56,803 nucleotides of DNA from an uncultured Caulobacteraceae bacterium (GTDB taxonomy: Bacteria; Pseudomonadota; Alphaproteobacteria; Caulobacterales; Caulobacteraceae). The stretch is from NCBI GenBank assembly GCA_903923135.1, contig CAIXWN010000215.1, positions 1 through 56,803 on the forward strand, written 5' to 3'. Shown here piece by piece: positions 1 to 9,341 of this stretch. How positions within the stretch are numbered: position 1 is the first letter of the stretch; the number at the start of each line of letters is the position of its first letter. A model generated the notes under the pieces. The model saw nothing but the letters and a program-made list of their open reading frames with translations. It was not told the DNA's origin and did no database searches. The position numbers and the translations under genes are program-made.

Positions 1-27
1 CTGATCCGTTTGCTGACCGCTGGTCCG

Positions 28-549
28 GTGCGCGCCGGGGCGAAACGGATCGCCTTGGCCGCGGCCCTGACCTGCGCCCTGGTTACGGCGCGCGGCGCGG
101 TCGCCGCGCCGGCGCCGGTGGTGAGCATCGCCAGACTGGCGCAGCTGCCCGCCCCCCTCCCCTATCCCTATGATCCCGCCGCCGACGCCCGCGCGCAGGT
201 GGCCCGGGCCCAGGCCCGCGCCCGCGCGGAGGGCAAGCTGCTGCTGATCGATCTGGGCGGCAACTGGTGCGCCGACTGCCGCCTGCTGTCGGCGGTGATG
301 GCGCTTCCCGAGGTCGCGGCCTTCGTGGACGTCCACTACGAGGTGGTGATGGTCGACGTGGGCCGCATGGACCGCAACCTGGACATCCCCGCCCGCTGGG
401 GCGTGCGCCGGGTGGCTGGCGTGCCCAGCCTGCTGATCATCGACGACCGGGACCGCCTGCTGGACGCCGGCCATCAGGAGGCCCTGGCGGACGCGCGGTC
501 GATGACGCCCCAGGGTCTGGCCGACTGGCTGGCCCGCTGGACCCCCTGA
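28..549 (+). CDS. Secreted thioredoxin-family protein
   Basis: A thioredoxin-fold protein, probably periplasmic, with a WCADC active-site motif (Trp-Cys-Ala-Asp-Cys) in the first half, followed by the usual alternating strands and a VPSLLIID strand after the Val-Ala-Gly-Val-Pro loop (cis-Pro). The N-terminus from the GTG at 28 reads as a signal peptide: basic RAGAKR, hydrophobic IALAAALTCALV, then a small-residue cleavage region ending AVAA. The frame is open to the window edge, with a TTG at 10, so the true start could lie upstream. The CxDC spacing resembles the DsbD C-terminal and thioredoxin_7 groups more than cytoplasmic thioredoxin. The redox partner is unknown. Confidence 0.75.
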   Translation: MRAGAKRIALAAALTCALVTARGAVAAPAPVVSIARLAQLPAPLPYPYDPAADARAQVARAQARARAEGKLLLIDLGGNWCADCRLLSAVMALPEVAAFVDVHYEVVMVDVGRMDRNLDIPARWGVRRVAGVPSLLIIDDRDRLLDAGHQEALADARSMTPQGLADWLARWTP

Positions 550-573
550 ACCCAGGCCGCCTGAACCGGCCGC

Positions 574-993
574 TCAGGCCCGCGGCTTCGGGCCCCCGGC
601 GGCCTGGCCCATGGTGACGATGAAGCCGGCCACCAGGTCGAGCAGCACCATCAGGGTGATCAGGAAGAAGGTCGAGGTGGCGAAGGCCGGGGCCAGCAGC
701 ATGGCCGTCAGGCAAAGGACGAACAGGACGATGCTGAGGGCGTGATTGGCGATGGCCACGCGCCGGTCGCCGATGCCCTTGAGCAGCTCCAGGAAGGCGA
801 CGATCAGGGCCCCCGCCAGCAGCAGGTCGGCGCCGCTGACCGGCCACACCCCGCCGCCGGCGGTGCTGAACCGGAACAGGGCCTGGGTGATTCGCTCATG
901 GGTGTCGGGGGCGTAGAGGCCGCCGCCCAGCGTCAGGGCCAGCACCGCATAGGCGGCGACGGGCAGGACGAGGAGGGGGATGGCCGCCAGCAT
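574..993 (-). CDS. Small four-helix integral membrane protein
   Basis: A 139-aa protein of unknown family with about four hydrophobic helices: the N-terminus (LAAIPLLVLPVAAYAVLAL), two central helices around residues 55-70 and 85-105, and a last one near 107-128. The short tail ends GGPKPRA. It starts 10 nt after the stop of the upstream glycosyltransferase on the same strand, so the two are probably co-transcribed. A membrane partner for that lipid-linked sugar transferase is a reasonable inference. It does not look like GtrA, and no catalytic motif is seen. Confidence 0.7.
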   Translation of the reverse strand: MLAAIPLLVLPVAAYAVLALTLGGGLYAPDTHERITQALFRFSTAGGGVWPVSGADLLLAGALIVAFLELLKGIGDRRVAIANHALSIVLFVLCLTAMLLAPAFATSTFFLITLMVLLDLVAGFIVTMGQAAGGPKPRA

Positions 994-1003
994 GGCCGGC
1001 AGG

Positions 1004-1804
1004 TTAGGCCCCTTCGCTCGGCGCGGGAAGCGTCGCCTCGTCCACGCCGCCCGGATCGCGGGCGCGGGCGTTCAGCCACAGCACGCCGGCCAGGTCGAAC
1101 AGGGCCACGCCCAGGCGCTGGAGATTGGTGTATTTCGACCGTCCGCTGTGGCGTGGGCGATGGTTCACCGGCTCGAACGCCACGTCATAGCCCTCACGGA
1201 TCATCAGGGCGGGCAGATAGCGGTGCAGGTGATCGAAATAGGGCAGGGCCAGGAAGGCGTCGCGGCGGAAGACCTTGAGGCCGCAGCCGGTGTCGGCCGC
1301 CCGGTCGTCCAGCAGCCGCCGGCGCACGCCGTTGGCCAGGGACGAGGCCCAGCGCTTGGCCGCCGAATCGCGCCGCACCCGGCGCTCGCCGCCGATCAGG
1401 CCCAGGCCCGGCGGGGCGGCCTGAAGGGCCCGCGCCAGGCGGGGCGCGTCGGCCGGGTCGTTCTGGCCATCGCCGTCGAGCATTACCACGATGGGGGCGC
1501 GGGCGGCCAGGACGCCCGTGCGGATGGCGCGGCTCTGGCCGGCGTTGCGGCGGTGGGTGAGCACCCGCAGGGCGGGGAGTTCGGCCTTGAGAGCCGCCAG
1601 GCGGGCGCCGGTGCCGTCGCCGCTGGCGTCGTCGACGAAGATGATCTCATGGCGCCAGCCGGCGAAAGCCGCGGCGATCTCGCGGGCCAGGGTGTCCACG
1701 GCCCCTTCCTCGTCGAACACCGGCGCGACGATGGACACGTCAGGCCGCCCGGGCAGGCGCTCGGGCGGCGACGCGGGGGCGAATGGCGCGGAATCGGCGT
1801 TCAT
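1004..1804 (-). CDS. Family 2 glycosyltransferase, dolichyl/polyprenyl-phosphate sugar synthase type
   Basis: A GT-A fold glycosyltransferase of 266 aa. VSIVAPVFDEEGAV near residue 24 is the nucleotide-binding strand, EIIFVDDASGDGT the first acidic loop, and VVMLDGDGQNDPAD the metal-binding DxD-type loop. The order and spacing match DPM1-like enzymes, which move a sugar from a nucleotide donor to polyprenyl phosphate at the inner membrane face. There are no C-terminal transmembrane helices, so membrane anchoring may come from the small membrane protein just downstream. It is divergent from a GT39-type transferase, which uses exactly such lipid-linked sugars. The three genes probably form one envelope glycan-modification unit; the sugar is unknown. 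Confidence 0.88.
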   Translation of the reverse strand: MNADSAPFAPASPPERLPGRPDVSIVAPVFDEEGAVDTLAREIAAAFAGWRHEIIFVDDASGDGTGARLAALKAELPALRVLTHRRNAGQSRAIRTGVLAARAPIVVMLDGDGQNDPADAPRLARALQAAPPGLGLIGGERRVRRDSAAKRWASSLANGVRRRLLDDRAADTGCGLKVFRRDAFLALPYFDHLHRYLPALMIREGYDVAFEPVNHRPRHSGRSKYTNLQRLGVALFDLAGVLWLNARARDPGGVDEATLPAPSEGA

Positions 1805-1876
1805 GCCCCCTCATAGCCCAGAATCGGCGCGCGGGCCTTGCGCTCCCATCGGCGCCGGATCGTGGTAGCAGGCGAT

Positions 1877-3580
1877 ATGACGCCCGACACGCCGCTCGAC
1901 CGGTGGGGGCGCGGCTGGCGGGGGCCCCTGCTGGCGGCGCTGCTCGCCCTGATCGCCGCCCTGCCCGGCGTTGTGGCCGTGCCGCCGATCGACCGCGACG
2001 AGTCGCGCTTCGCCGAGGCCTCGGCCCAGATGCTGGAGACCGGCGACGGGGTTAGCATCCACTTCCAGCAGACGCCGCGATTCAAGAAGCCGGTGGGGAT
2101 CTACTGGCTGCAGGCGGCGGCGGTGAAGGCGGTCTCGCAGGTCGAGGACCGGGCGATTTGGGCCTATCGGATCCCCTCGCTGCTGGGCGCCATGCTGGCG
2201 GCGGCGGCCTGCGCCTGGGGCGCGGCGGCGTTCCTGCGCCCGGGGCCGGCCCTGATCGCCGGCGCTCTTCTGGGCGGCGGCTTCATGCTTTCCACCGAGG
2301 CGGGGATCGCCGCCACCGACGCGGTGGTGTGCGGGGCGACCACCCTCGCCATGGCCGCCCTGGGCCGGCTCTATCTGGCCTCGCACGGGACGGTGCGGGC
2401 CGGGCGGCTGACCCAGGCGTTGTTCTGGGGCGCCCTGGCCCTGAGCATCCTGGTCAAGGGCCCGATCGGGCCGATGGTGGTTGTTCTGGCCACGGCGGCC
2501 CTGTGCCTGTGGGACCGCCGGGCCGGGTGGGTGGGCAATCTGGGCTGGGGCTGGGGCCTGATCGGCCTGGCCGCGGCCCTGGGCCCCTGGGCGCTGGCGA
2601 TCACCGTGGCCACCGACGGGGCGTTCTGGGGCGCCGCGGTGGGCGGCGACCTGGCCCCCAAGCTTGCGGGCGACGCCGAGGGTCACGGCGCGCCGCCGGG
2701 ATTCTATCTGCTGCTGGCGCCGGTGCTGCTGTTTCCCGCCGCCGTGCTGCTTCCGGGCGGGGCCGTGGCGGCCTGGCGGGCCCGAAGCGAGCCGGCCGTG
2801 CGCTTCGCCCTGTGCTGGCTTATCCCGTCGTGGCTGGTGTTCGAGGCCGCGCCGACGAAGCTGATCCACTACACCCTGCCGCTCTATGGGGCCCTGGCCT
2901 GGCTGATGGCCCGCGGCCTGCAGCCGGTCGGCGCCGGGCCGCCGCCGGCCGAGGGGACGTTTGGCCGGGGCCTGGGGGCCATGCTGAACCTGATCGTCGC
3001 CGTGGTCTTCGCCGCGGCCGGGCCGGTGGCGATGAGCCGCCTGGGCGACTGGTCCGGCGCACCCTGGGCCGTACTGGCGGCGGTGCTGTTCCTTTTCGCC
3101 GGCGTCGCCGGAGCCGGGCTGCTGTGGCGCCGACAGGCGCCGCGCGCCGCGGCCGTGGCTGTGGCGGCCGCGGCCCTGGGTCACGGAGCCCTGGCCGGCG
3201 GGGTGGTTCCGGCGCTGCGGCCGCTGTGGCTGTCCAGCGCTGCCGCCCGCGGCCTGGCCGACGCCGGGGTCTCGCCCTGGCAGGGGGTGGTTCCCGGGCC
3301 GGTGACGGTGGCCGGCTACGCCGAGCCCAGCCTGGTGTTCCTGCTGGGGGCCGATACCGAACTGGCCGGCGCCGACGAGGCGGCCGACGCCATCGCCGGG
3401 GGCCGACCGGCCATCGTGGAGGGGCGCCAGGAGATCGCCTTCCAGGCCGCCCTGGCCGCCGACGGCGCCACGGCGCGGCTGATCGGGACGGTGCGGGGGC
3501 TCGACTATTCCAACGGCCGGGCCGACATATTGCGGCTGTACCGGCCGCCGCCGAACCCCGAGCCCAGGAGGCGCCCATGA
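1877..3580 (+). CDS. GT39/ArnT-like polyprenyl-phosphate glycosyltransferase
   Basis: A polytopic GT-C glycosyltransferase of 567 aa. After the first helix comes the periplasmic acidic motif DESRF at residues 41-45 and KKPVGIYW at 70-77, both hallmarks of the ArnT/PMT family that transfers sugars from polyprenyl phosphate to lipid A or proteins. About a dozen hydrophobic helices follow, then a soluble C-terminal part (from about residue 470) with a VVPGPVTVAGYAEPSLVFLL segment like ArnT relatives. The ATG at 1877 was preferred to the in-frame codon 39 nt upstream because the extra residues are basic, unlike the family. Its stop overlaps the next gene's ATG by 4 nt. It is divergent from the GT2 gene, with 72 nt between the starts. 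Confidence 0.85.
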   Translation: MTPDTPLDRWGRGWRGPLLAALLALIAALPGVVAVPPIDRDESRFAEASAQMLETGDGVSIHFQQTPRFKKPVGIYWLQAAAVKAVSQVEDRAIWAYRIPSLLGAMLAAAACAWGAAAFLRPGPALIAGALLGGGFMLSTEAGIAATDAVVCGATTLAMAALGRLYLASHGTVRAGRLTQALFWGALALSILVKGPIGPMVVVLATAALCLWDRRAGWVGNLGWGWGLIGLAAALGPWALAITVATDGAFWGAAVGGDLAPKLAGDAEGHGAPPGFYLLLAPVLLFPAAVLLPGGAVAAWRARSEPAVRFALCWLIPSWLVFEAAPTKLIHYTLPLYGALAWLMARGLQPVGAGPPPAEGTFGRGLGAMLNLIVAVVFAAAGPVAMSRLGDWSGAPWAVLAAVLFLFAGVAGAGLLWRRQAPRAAAVAVAAAALGHGALAGGVVPALRPLWLSSAAARGLADAGVSPWQGVVPGPVTVAGYAEPSLVFLLGADTELAGADEAADAIAGGRPAIVEGRQEIAFQAALAADGATARLIGTVRGLDYSNGRADILRLYRPPPNPEPRRRP

Positions 3581-4479
3581 GCGAAACGATCGAGATCGTC
3601 GAGGTGGGGGCCCGCGACGGCCTGCAGAACGAGAAGGCCATCCTGGAGCCGGCCGAGAAGGTCGAGTTCATCCGCCGCCTGGAGGCCGCCGGCGCCCGGC
3701 GCATCGAGGCGGTGTCGTTTGTCAATCCGCGGCGGGTGCCGCAGATGGCCGGGGCCGAGGAGATCATGGCCGCCCTGCCGCCCGAGGCCGGCCGATCGCG
3801 CATCGGCCTGGTGCTGAACGAGCGCGGCTGGGAGCGGGCGGTGGCGAGCGGCTGCGACGAGGCCAATGTGGTGGTCTGCGCCTCGGACGAATTCGGCATC
3901 CGCAACCAGGGCGCCGGCGTGGACCAGCAGGTGGAGACCCTGGCGGCCATCGTGCGCCGCCGGGCCGAGGGCGGCGGCCCGCCGATCTCCCTGACCATTT
4001 CGGTGGCCTTCGGCTGCCCGTTCGAGGGCGAGGTGCCGGCGGCCCGGGTGGCCGGCATCGTGCGGGCGGCGGCGGAGCTGGCGGTGGGCGAGATCGCCCT
4101 GGCCGACACAATCGGGGCGGCCGATCCGTGGGCCGTGCGCGCCCGCGTCGCCGCGGCCCGGGCCGAGGCGCCCGACGCGCGGCTGCGGCTGCATTTTCAC
4201 GACACCCGCGGCGTGGGCCTGGCCAACGCCTTCGCCGGGATCGAGGCGGGGGTGCGGGTTCTGGACGCCAGCTGCGGCGGCCTGGGCGGCTGCCCCTTCG
4301 CCCCGGCGGCCACCGGCAACATCGCCACCGAGGACCTGGCGTGGATGCTGCACAGGGCGGGGTTCCAGACGGGTATAGATGTCGAGGCGATGATCGAGGC
4401 CGGCCGCTGGATCGGCGAGCGGATCGGCAAGGCGCCGGTCTCCTCGCTCAGCCGGGCGGGGGTGTTCCCGCCGGCCTGA
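3577..4479 (+). CDS. mvaB: Hydroxymethylglutaryl-CoA lyase
   Basis: A TIM-barrel lyase of 300 aa that cleaves HMG-CoA to acetoacetate and acetyl-CoA in leucine and ketone-body catabolism. Diagnostic segments are VGARDGLQNE near the N-terminus (catalytic Arg-Asp), SFVNPRRVPQMA, the metal-binding HFHDTRG, and the active-site GGLGGCPFAP with its catalytic Cys. The length is typical. ATG overlaps the stop of the glycosyltransferase (ATGA), and AGGAGG sits just upstream, so it is translationally coupled to a functionally unrelated gene. No other leucine-degradation gene is next to it here. Confidence 0.95.
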   Translation: MSETIEIVEVGARDGLQNEKAILEPAEKVEFIRRLEAAGARRIEAVSFVNPRRVPQMAGAEEIMAALPPEAGRSRIGLVLNERGWERAVASGCDEANVVVCASDEFGIRNQGAGVDQQVETLAAIVRRRAEGGGPPISLTISVAFGCPFEGEVPAARVAGIVRAAAELAVGEIALADTIGAADPWAVRARVAAARAEAPDARLRLHFHDTRGVGLANAFAGIEAGVRVLDASCGGLGGCPFAPAATGNIATEDLAWMLHRAGFQTGIDVEAMIEAGRWIGERIGKAPVSSLSRAGVFPPA

Positions 4480-4488
4480 GGCCGCCGC

Positions 4489-4668
4489 TCAGGCGCCCTG
4501 GCTGTAGATGACCGCGGCGCCGACGACGCTGGCCGCCAGGATCAGGAATACGGCGATATTGACGCCGGTGAAGAGGGCGGTGGAGGCGGTCTCGCGAGTC
4601 CGCTCGTCCGGAGAGAGGCCGCGCAGGCGGGAGCGGTCGGATCGATCATCGGGCGTATCGGTGGGCAT
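4489..4668 (-). CDS. 59-aa single-pass membrane protein
   Basis: A small gene found by reading the minus strand. Translation gives a charged, Arg/Asp-rich N-terminus (PTDTPDDRSDRSRLRG), then TRETASTALFTG and one hydrophobic helix (VNIAVFLILAASVVGAAVIY) ending SQGA. Third positions are strongly G/C, as expected for coding DNA here. It is convergent with the HMG-CoA lyase gene, 9 nt away. The predicted topology is N-in, one transmembrane segment. Function is unknown. Confidence 0.6.
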   Translation of the reverse strand: MPTDTPDDRSDRSRLRGLSPDERTRETASTALFTGVNIAVFLILAASVVGAAVIYSQGA

Positions 4669-4790
4669 GGGCTTGCGGGACGCTCCGGTTGACGGGAGCC
4701 ATAAGAGCTAGCCCGCGATTGTGTCGGCGCGGTTTCGCTTCCTTGGCCAGGGCGTCACCGCCCCGGCCCAAATTGCGCCGCATACCGTGC

Positions 4791-4818
4791 TTGCACAGCG
4801 CGCCCCGCATCGTTAGGT
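4791..4818 (+). promoter_or_regulatory. Possible promoter of tRNA-Ser
   Basis: TTGCAC and TTAGGT are separated by 16 nt and end 43 nt before the tRNA. GTTAGGTT loosely resembles the Caulobacter-type -10 element. This is a weak match and an inference only. Confidence 0.3.
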
Positions 4819-4861
4819 TCCGCCCCTTCGCTCGCCCGGTCCCGCAAGGGCCTTGTCCTCA

Positions 4862-6281
<1,420 letters not shown>

Positions 6282-6752
6282 ATCGTCACGGCCACGGGCT
6301 TCAACCTCAGTCCGCTGGGCGACATCGCCTTCACCGTCGACGACAAGCCGGTCAAATTCGCCGACACGCTCACCTATCGCGGCATGATGTTTACCGGCCT
6401 GCCGAACTTGCTGTGGGTGCTCGGCTATTTTCGCGGCGCGAGTTGGACCCTCAAGGCCGACCTGGTGTCCGACTTCGTCTGCCGGCTCCTCAACCACATG
6501 ACGGGCCGGGGGGCCAGGAAGGTCAGCGTCGCGTTGCGCCCCGAGGATGAGGACATGGTGCTGGCGCCTTGGATCGATCCGGAAACGTTCAACCCTGGCT
6601 ATCTCCAGCGCGGTGTGGCGTTGCTGCCCAGACGCGGTGACAAGCCGGAGTGGGCGCACAGCCAGGACTACTGGCGCGAGAAGGACGAACTGCCCAGGGT
6701 CGACCTCGACGACCCGATCTTCGTCTACCGAGATACGACGGCGAAGGGGTAG
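6282..6752 (+). pseudogene. C-terminal fragment of a Baeyer-Villiger/flavin-containing monooxygenase
   Basis: From 6282 the frame reads IVTATGFNLSPLGDIAF, the strand and loop near the end of flavin-containing monooxygenases. MMFTGLPNLLWVLGYFRGASW, Leu-Lys-Ala-Asp-Leu-Val and PWIDPETFNPGYLQRG then follow to a natural stop at 6752. The FAD and NADPH Rossmann domains, about the first two thirds of the enzyme, are missing. An internal ATG-ATG at 6384 could start a 122-aa peptide, but it would lack all cofactor sites. Upstream in the same frame there is no related sequence, so 6278-6282 looks like a deletion or recombination junction. Confidence 0.75.
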
Positions 6753-7131
6753 CCGGCGTCGGGTCGATGGGGACGAAGGCCAGATGCGATTGGAAAATCC
6801 GGATTTCGCGCTCGGCGGTGAAGACCTATTGCGGCTCGACGATTCGCACCGCCAGTCCATCGGACTGAATATTTGGAACCAGAACGATTCCGTTCCAGAC
6901 CGAAGGTCCAGCCCCAACAGTTACCCCAACGTCTCGCGCGGACCGGGTTGGACGACCATAGGCGCCCTTACAATGATCAACGGCACGGTGATCGCGCCAT
7001 GGCCAACGCAATCCGCGGATCCCCTCCCGCCTGCGGCGTCGCCCTGCGCATCGCGAAGGCGTCGACGGTTTTGGTTTGACAGCGCCCCCGGGCATGTTTG
7101 TCTGTGGCTGAACGATGCGGGAGACCAGGGC
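6753..7131. other. 379-nt gap with no convincing gene
   Basis: No reading frame here shows the strong third-position G/C of neighbouring genes. On the minus strand, 6826-6930 could encode a peptide end reading GPSVWNGIVLVPNIQSDG, which may be a fragment of a lost gene. A TTGAC(A) -35-like element at 7076-7081, with a weak TGTCTG 17 nt later, could serve the downstream gene. Together with the pseudogenes to its left, this is probably decayed DNA. Confidence 0.4.
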
Positions 7132-7602
7132 ATGGCGAGCACGATCGAAGTGGGCGGCGCGGGCTGGGTGGAGGCCCACCGCGACCGCTATCTGAAGACG
7201 GACGGGGCCGAGGGCCATCTGGTCGACTTCTCCCGGGCCGGTGGCTCGGCGGAAACGCCCTGCCTGATCCTCAAGACGACCGGACGGCGCAGCGGCGAGG
7301 CCAAGCTGCTGCCCCTGATCTACGGCCGGGACGGCGACAATTTCGTCATCGTGGCGTCCAAGGGCGGGGCGCCGCAGCACCCGGCCTGGTACCTGAACCT
7401 CGACAATGACCCGGCCGTGGAGTTCCAGGTGGGCGCCAGGAAGTACCGGGGCCGGGCGCGCACCGCCGCGGGCGACGAACACGAGCGGCTGTTCAGGATG
7501 ATGGCGGGGGTCTTCCCGCCGTACAACGCCTATCAGGCCAGGACCGATCGGGAGATCCCGGTGGTGGTGCTTGAGCCGCAGGGTGAGATCGCCGCGCTGT
7601 AG
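7132..7602 (+). CDS. DDN-like nitroreductase-family (F420-type) oxidoreductase
   Basis: 156 aa with the split-barrel fold of the deazaflavin-dependent nitroreductase (DDN/F420H2-dependent quinone reductase) family. PCLILKTTGRRSGEAKLLPLIY is the cofactor-phosphate motif (TxGRRSG), followed by FVIVASKGGAPQHPAWYLNL, the family core (ASxGGxxxHPxWxxNL), and FPPYNAYQ.RTDREIPVVVL at the end. ATG 7132 follows GGGAGACCAGGG. The family often uses F420, but flavin-using members exist. The next gene, 22 nt on, is an LLM protein, another family rich in F420 enzymes, so a two-gene redox operon is likely. The substrate is unknown. Confidence 0.85.
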   Translation: MASTIEVGGAGWVEAHRDRYLKTDGAEGHLVDFSRAGGSAETPCLILKTTGRRSGEAKLLPLIYGRDGDNFVIVASKGGAPQHPAWYLNLDNDPAVEFQVGARKYRGRARTAAGDEHERLFRMMAGVFPPYNAYQARTDREIPVVVLEPQGEIAAL

Positions 7603-7624
7603 CCGCCTTGAAAGGACTTCGCCG

Positions 7625-8536
7625 ATGACCCGCATGCCCGCCATCCACCTCGCCGCCACGCCCGGCCGGCGCCTGCAGGTGATCGACCTGGCCAGGGAGG
7701 TGGAACGGCGCGGGTTCGCGGGCATCTATTGCGCCACCGCCGGAGCCGGCGACTGCGTGGGGCTGTGCCAGGCCATTGCCCAGGCGACCAACACCATCAC
7801 CATGGGCACCACCATCCAGCCGATCTACTACCGCCTGCCCGCCGAGATGGCCCGCAGCGCGGCCCTCATTCACGAGATCAGCGGCGGCCGCTTCCGCCTG
7901 GGTCTCGGCGTCAGCCACGCCCCTGCTCACGCCGCCCATGGGGTGACGGTGGGCAAGCCGCTGGGCGACATGCGCGCCTATGTGGCGGCCATGCGAGCCG
8001 CGACGGCGACCACCGGGCCTCTGCCGCCCATCGTCCTGGCCAGCCTGCGCAGCAGGATGCTGGCGCTGGCGGTGGAGATCGGCGACGGCGCCGTGTGGGC
8101 CAATTCCAGCCGCAGCTACGCGTCCGCACAGCTGAAGCTCGTGCCGCAGACGCGGCGGGACGCCGGCTTCTTCCTGGGCGACATGGCGCCCACGGTGATC
8201 GACGCCGACGAGGCGGCCGCCAAGGGCGTGCTGAAGAAGACCCTGTCGATGTATGTCCGCCTGCCCAACTACCGGAACTATTGGAAGGAGGCCGGCTATG
8301 TAGAGGAGATGGCGGCGATCGAGGCCGCCATCGCGGCGAAGGACTTCGACCGCCTGCCGGCGCTGATGACCGACGCCTGGCTGAACGACAACTGCCTGTT
8401 CGGCTCGTCGACCAAGGTGCGCGACGGGATCGAGGCCTGGTTCGACGCCGGCGTCTCCACGCCGATCCTCGTGCCGTCGTCCACAAGCGGCGGCCAGGCC
8501 AAGGCCGTGGCCGAGGTCTTCGCCATCTTCGAATAG
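7625..8536 (+). CDS. LLM-class (luciferase-like) flavin/F420-dependent oxidoreductase
   Basis: A 303-aa TIM-barrel protein of the bacterial luciferase superfamily. It has AREVERRGFAGIYC near residue 25, TNTITMGTTIQPIYYRLPAE (first-shell strand), HEISGGRFRLGLGVSH (the GR(F/L)xLGLGxxH family signature), and a late substrate-gating segment AWFDAGVSTPILVPSS. It is slightly short for the family. ATG 7625 was chosen over an upstream frame extension because AAAGGA lies 9 nt before it. It is co-oriented and closely spaced with the DDN-like gene. Whether it binds FMN or F420 cannot be decided from sequence alone. Confidence 0.88.
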   Translation: MTRMPAIHLAATPGRRLQVIDLAREVERRGFAGIYCATAGAGDCVGLCQAIAQATNTITMGTTIQPIYYRLPAEMARSAALIHEISGGRFRLGLGVSHAPAHAAHGVTVGKPLGDMRAYVAAMRAATATTGPLPPIVLASLRSRMLALAVEIGDGAVWANSSRSYASAQLKLVPQTRRDAGFFLGDMAPTVIDADEAAAKGVLKKTLSMYVRLPNYRNYWKEAGYVEEMAAIEAAIAAKDFDRLPALMTDAWLNDNCLFGSSTKVRDGIEAWFDAGVSTPILVPSSTSGGQAKAVAEVFAIFE

Positions 8537-8937
8537 GCCGGGCCGCGGCGGGGCCTGTGAAGGAATGACCCGCGATGGCGACGGCGCCCTAAAAGCGATT
8601 GGCGCCGCTGATCGCCAGGTGACCGGACGCTGGCTGAACAGCCGGGGTCAGAATTCGCGCCTGCCCTTCCGACGACGTGAACGGGCGAGGAGCCGGTTTC
8701 GCAGGATAATGACGCTGCAGAAACTCTCCCCTGCACGCGTCCAGGTCCACGACCATCTCAATCAGGATCGCCGCCTCTTCAGCCGCAAAATCCGCAAGGA
8801 GAGACGGTCGGGCGCCTTGGCCGAGGGGCGCGTGGTCATGAGATAGAGGTTCGCTGCGTTCCTTCCTGCACCGCCTGTTTTGAGCGAAATTGGGCCCGCG
8901 GCCGCGATTCGGCGCGGCGGATCATGGAGGCGGGATG
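8537..8937. other. 401-nt gap, possibly one 45-aa ORF
   Basis: No RNA gene or recognisable protein was found. One small plus-strand ORF at 8709-8846 (ATG after GCAGGATA) would encode a basic 45-aa peptide reading TLQKLSPARVQVHDHLNQD then an Arg/Lys-rich stretch. It has no family resemblance, and support is weak. GGAGG at 8926-8930 is the ribosome binding site of the next gene. Confidence 0.3.
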
Positions 8938-9312
8938 ATGGCCGCACTCGGCTACTGCACGGTGGGATCGAACGACCTGGACCGGGCGAAGGCCTTCTAT
9001 GACGCCCTGCTTGGTCCGGCCGGGATCGGGACTCTGTTCGAACACCCGTCCGGCGGCCGGGTCTATGGCCAGGATGGCAGGCTGGTTTTCGGCGTTCTGG
9101 GCCCCTATGATGGCCAGCCCGCCACGGCGGGCAACGGCTCCATGGCAGCCTTCAGCTGCGACAGCCGCGCCGAGGTGGACGCCTTCCACGCCAGGGCCCT
9201 GGCCCTCGGCGGGGTCGACGAGGGCGCGCCGGGCGAGCGCGGCCCCGGCTACTACTTCTCCTATTTCCGCGACCTCGACGGCAACAAGCTCTGCGCCTTC
9301 CACATGGGCTGA
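8938..9312 (+). CDS. VOC-family (glyoxalase-like) protein
   Basis: A 124-aa single vicinal-oxygen-chelate domain: strand YCTVGSNDLDRAKAFYDALL at the start, a central MAAFSCDSRAEVDAFHARAL helix, and the terminal YFSYFRDLDGNKLCAFHMG that carries the family's last metal-side strand. Two ATGs lie in tandem; 8938 sits 7 nt after GGAGG and was preferred to 8935. It resembles the VOC gene at 52489-52866 in length and in both end motifs, so the two are probably paralogues. Members of this subfamily include lactoylglutathione-lyase-like proteins of unknown substrate. Confidence 0.85.
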   Translation: MAALGYCTVGSNDLDRAKAFYDALLGPAGIGTLFEHPSGGRVYGQDGRLVFGVLGPYDGQPATAGNGSMAAFSCDSRAEVDAFHARALALGGVDEGAPGERGPGYYFSYFRDLDGNKLCAFHMG

Positions 9313-9341
9313 CACTGGCTCGTGTTCCGGTTCATTGCCGG

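Noticed and set aside
1811-3184. A 457-codon minus-strand frame
   Set aside because: The composition (Gln, Arg, Gly, His) is that of an antisense shadow, and it lies wholly opposite the GT39 gene.
2158-3576. A long plus-strand frame in front of, and in frame with, HMG-CoA lyase
   Set aside because: It is a Gly/Arg-rich shadow of the GT39 gene in another frame. The lyase has its own ATG with AGGAGG at 3577.
6547-7131. N-terminal extension of the DDN-like protein
   Set aside because: The upstream codons overlap the monooxygenase fragment in another frame and are unlike the family. ATG 7132 has a good ribosome site.
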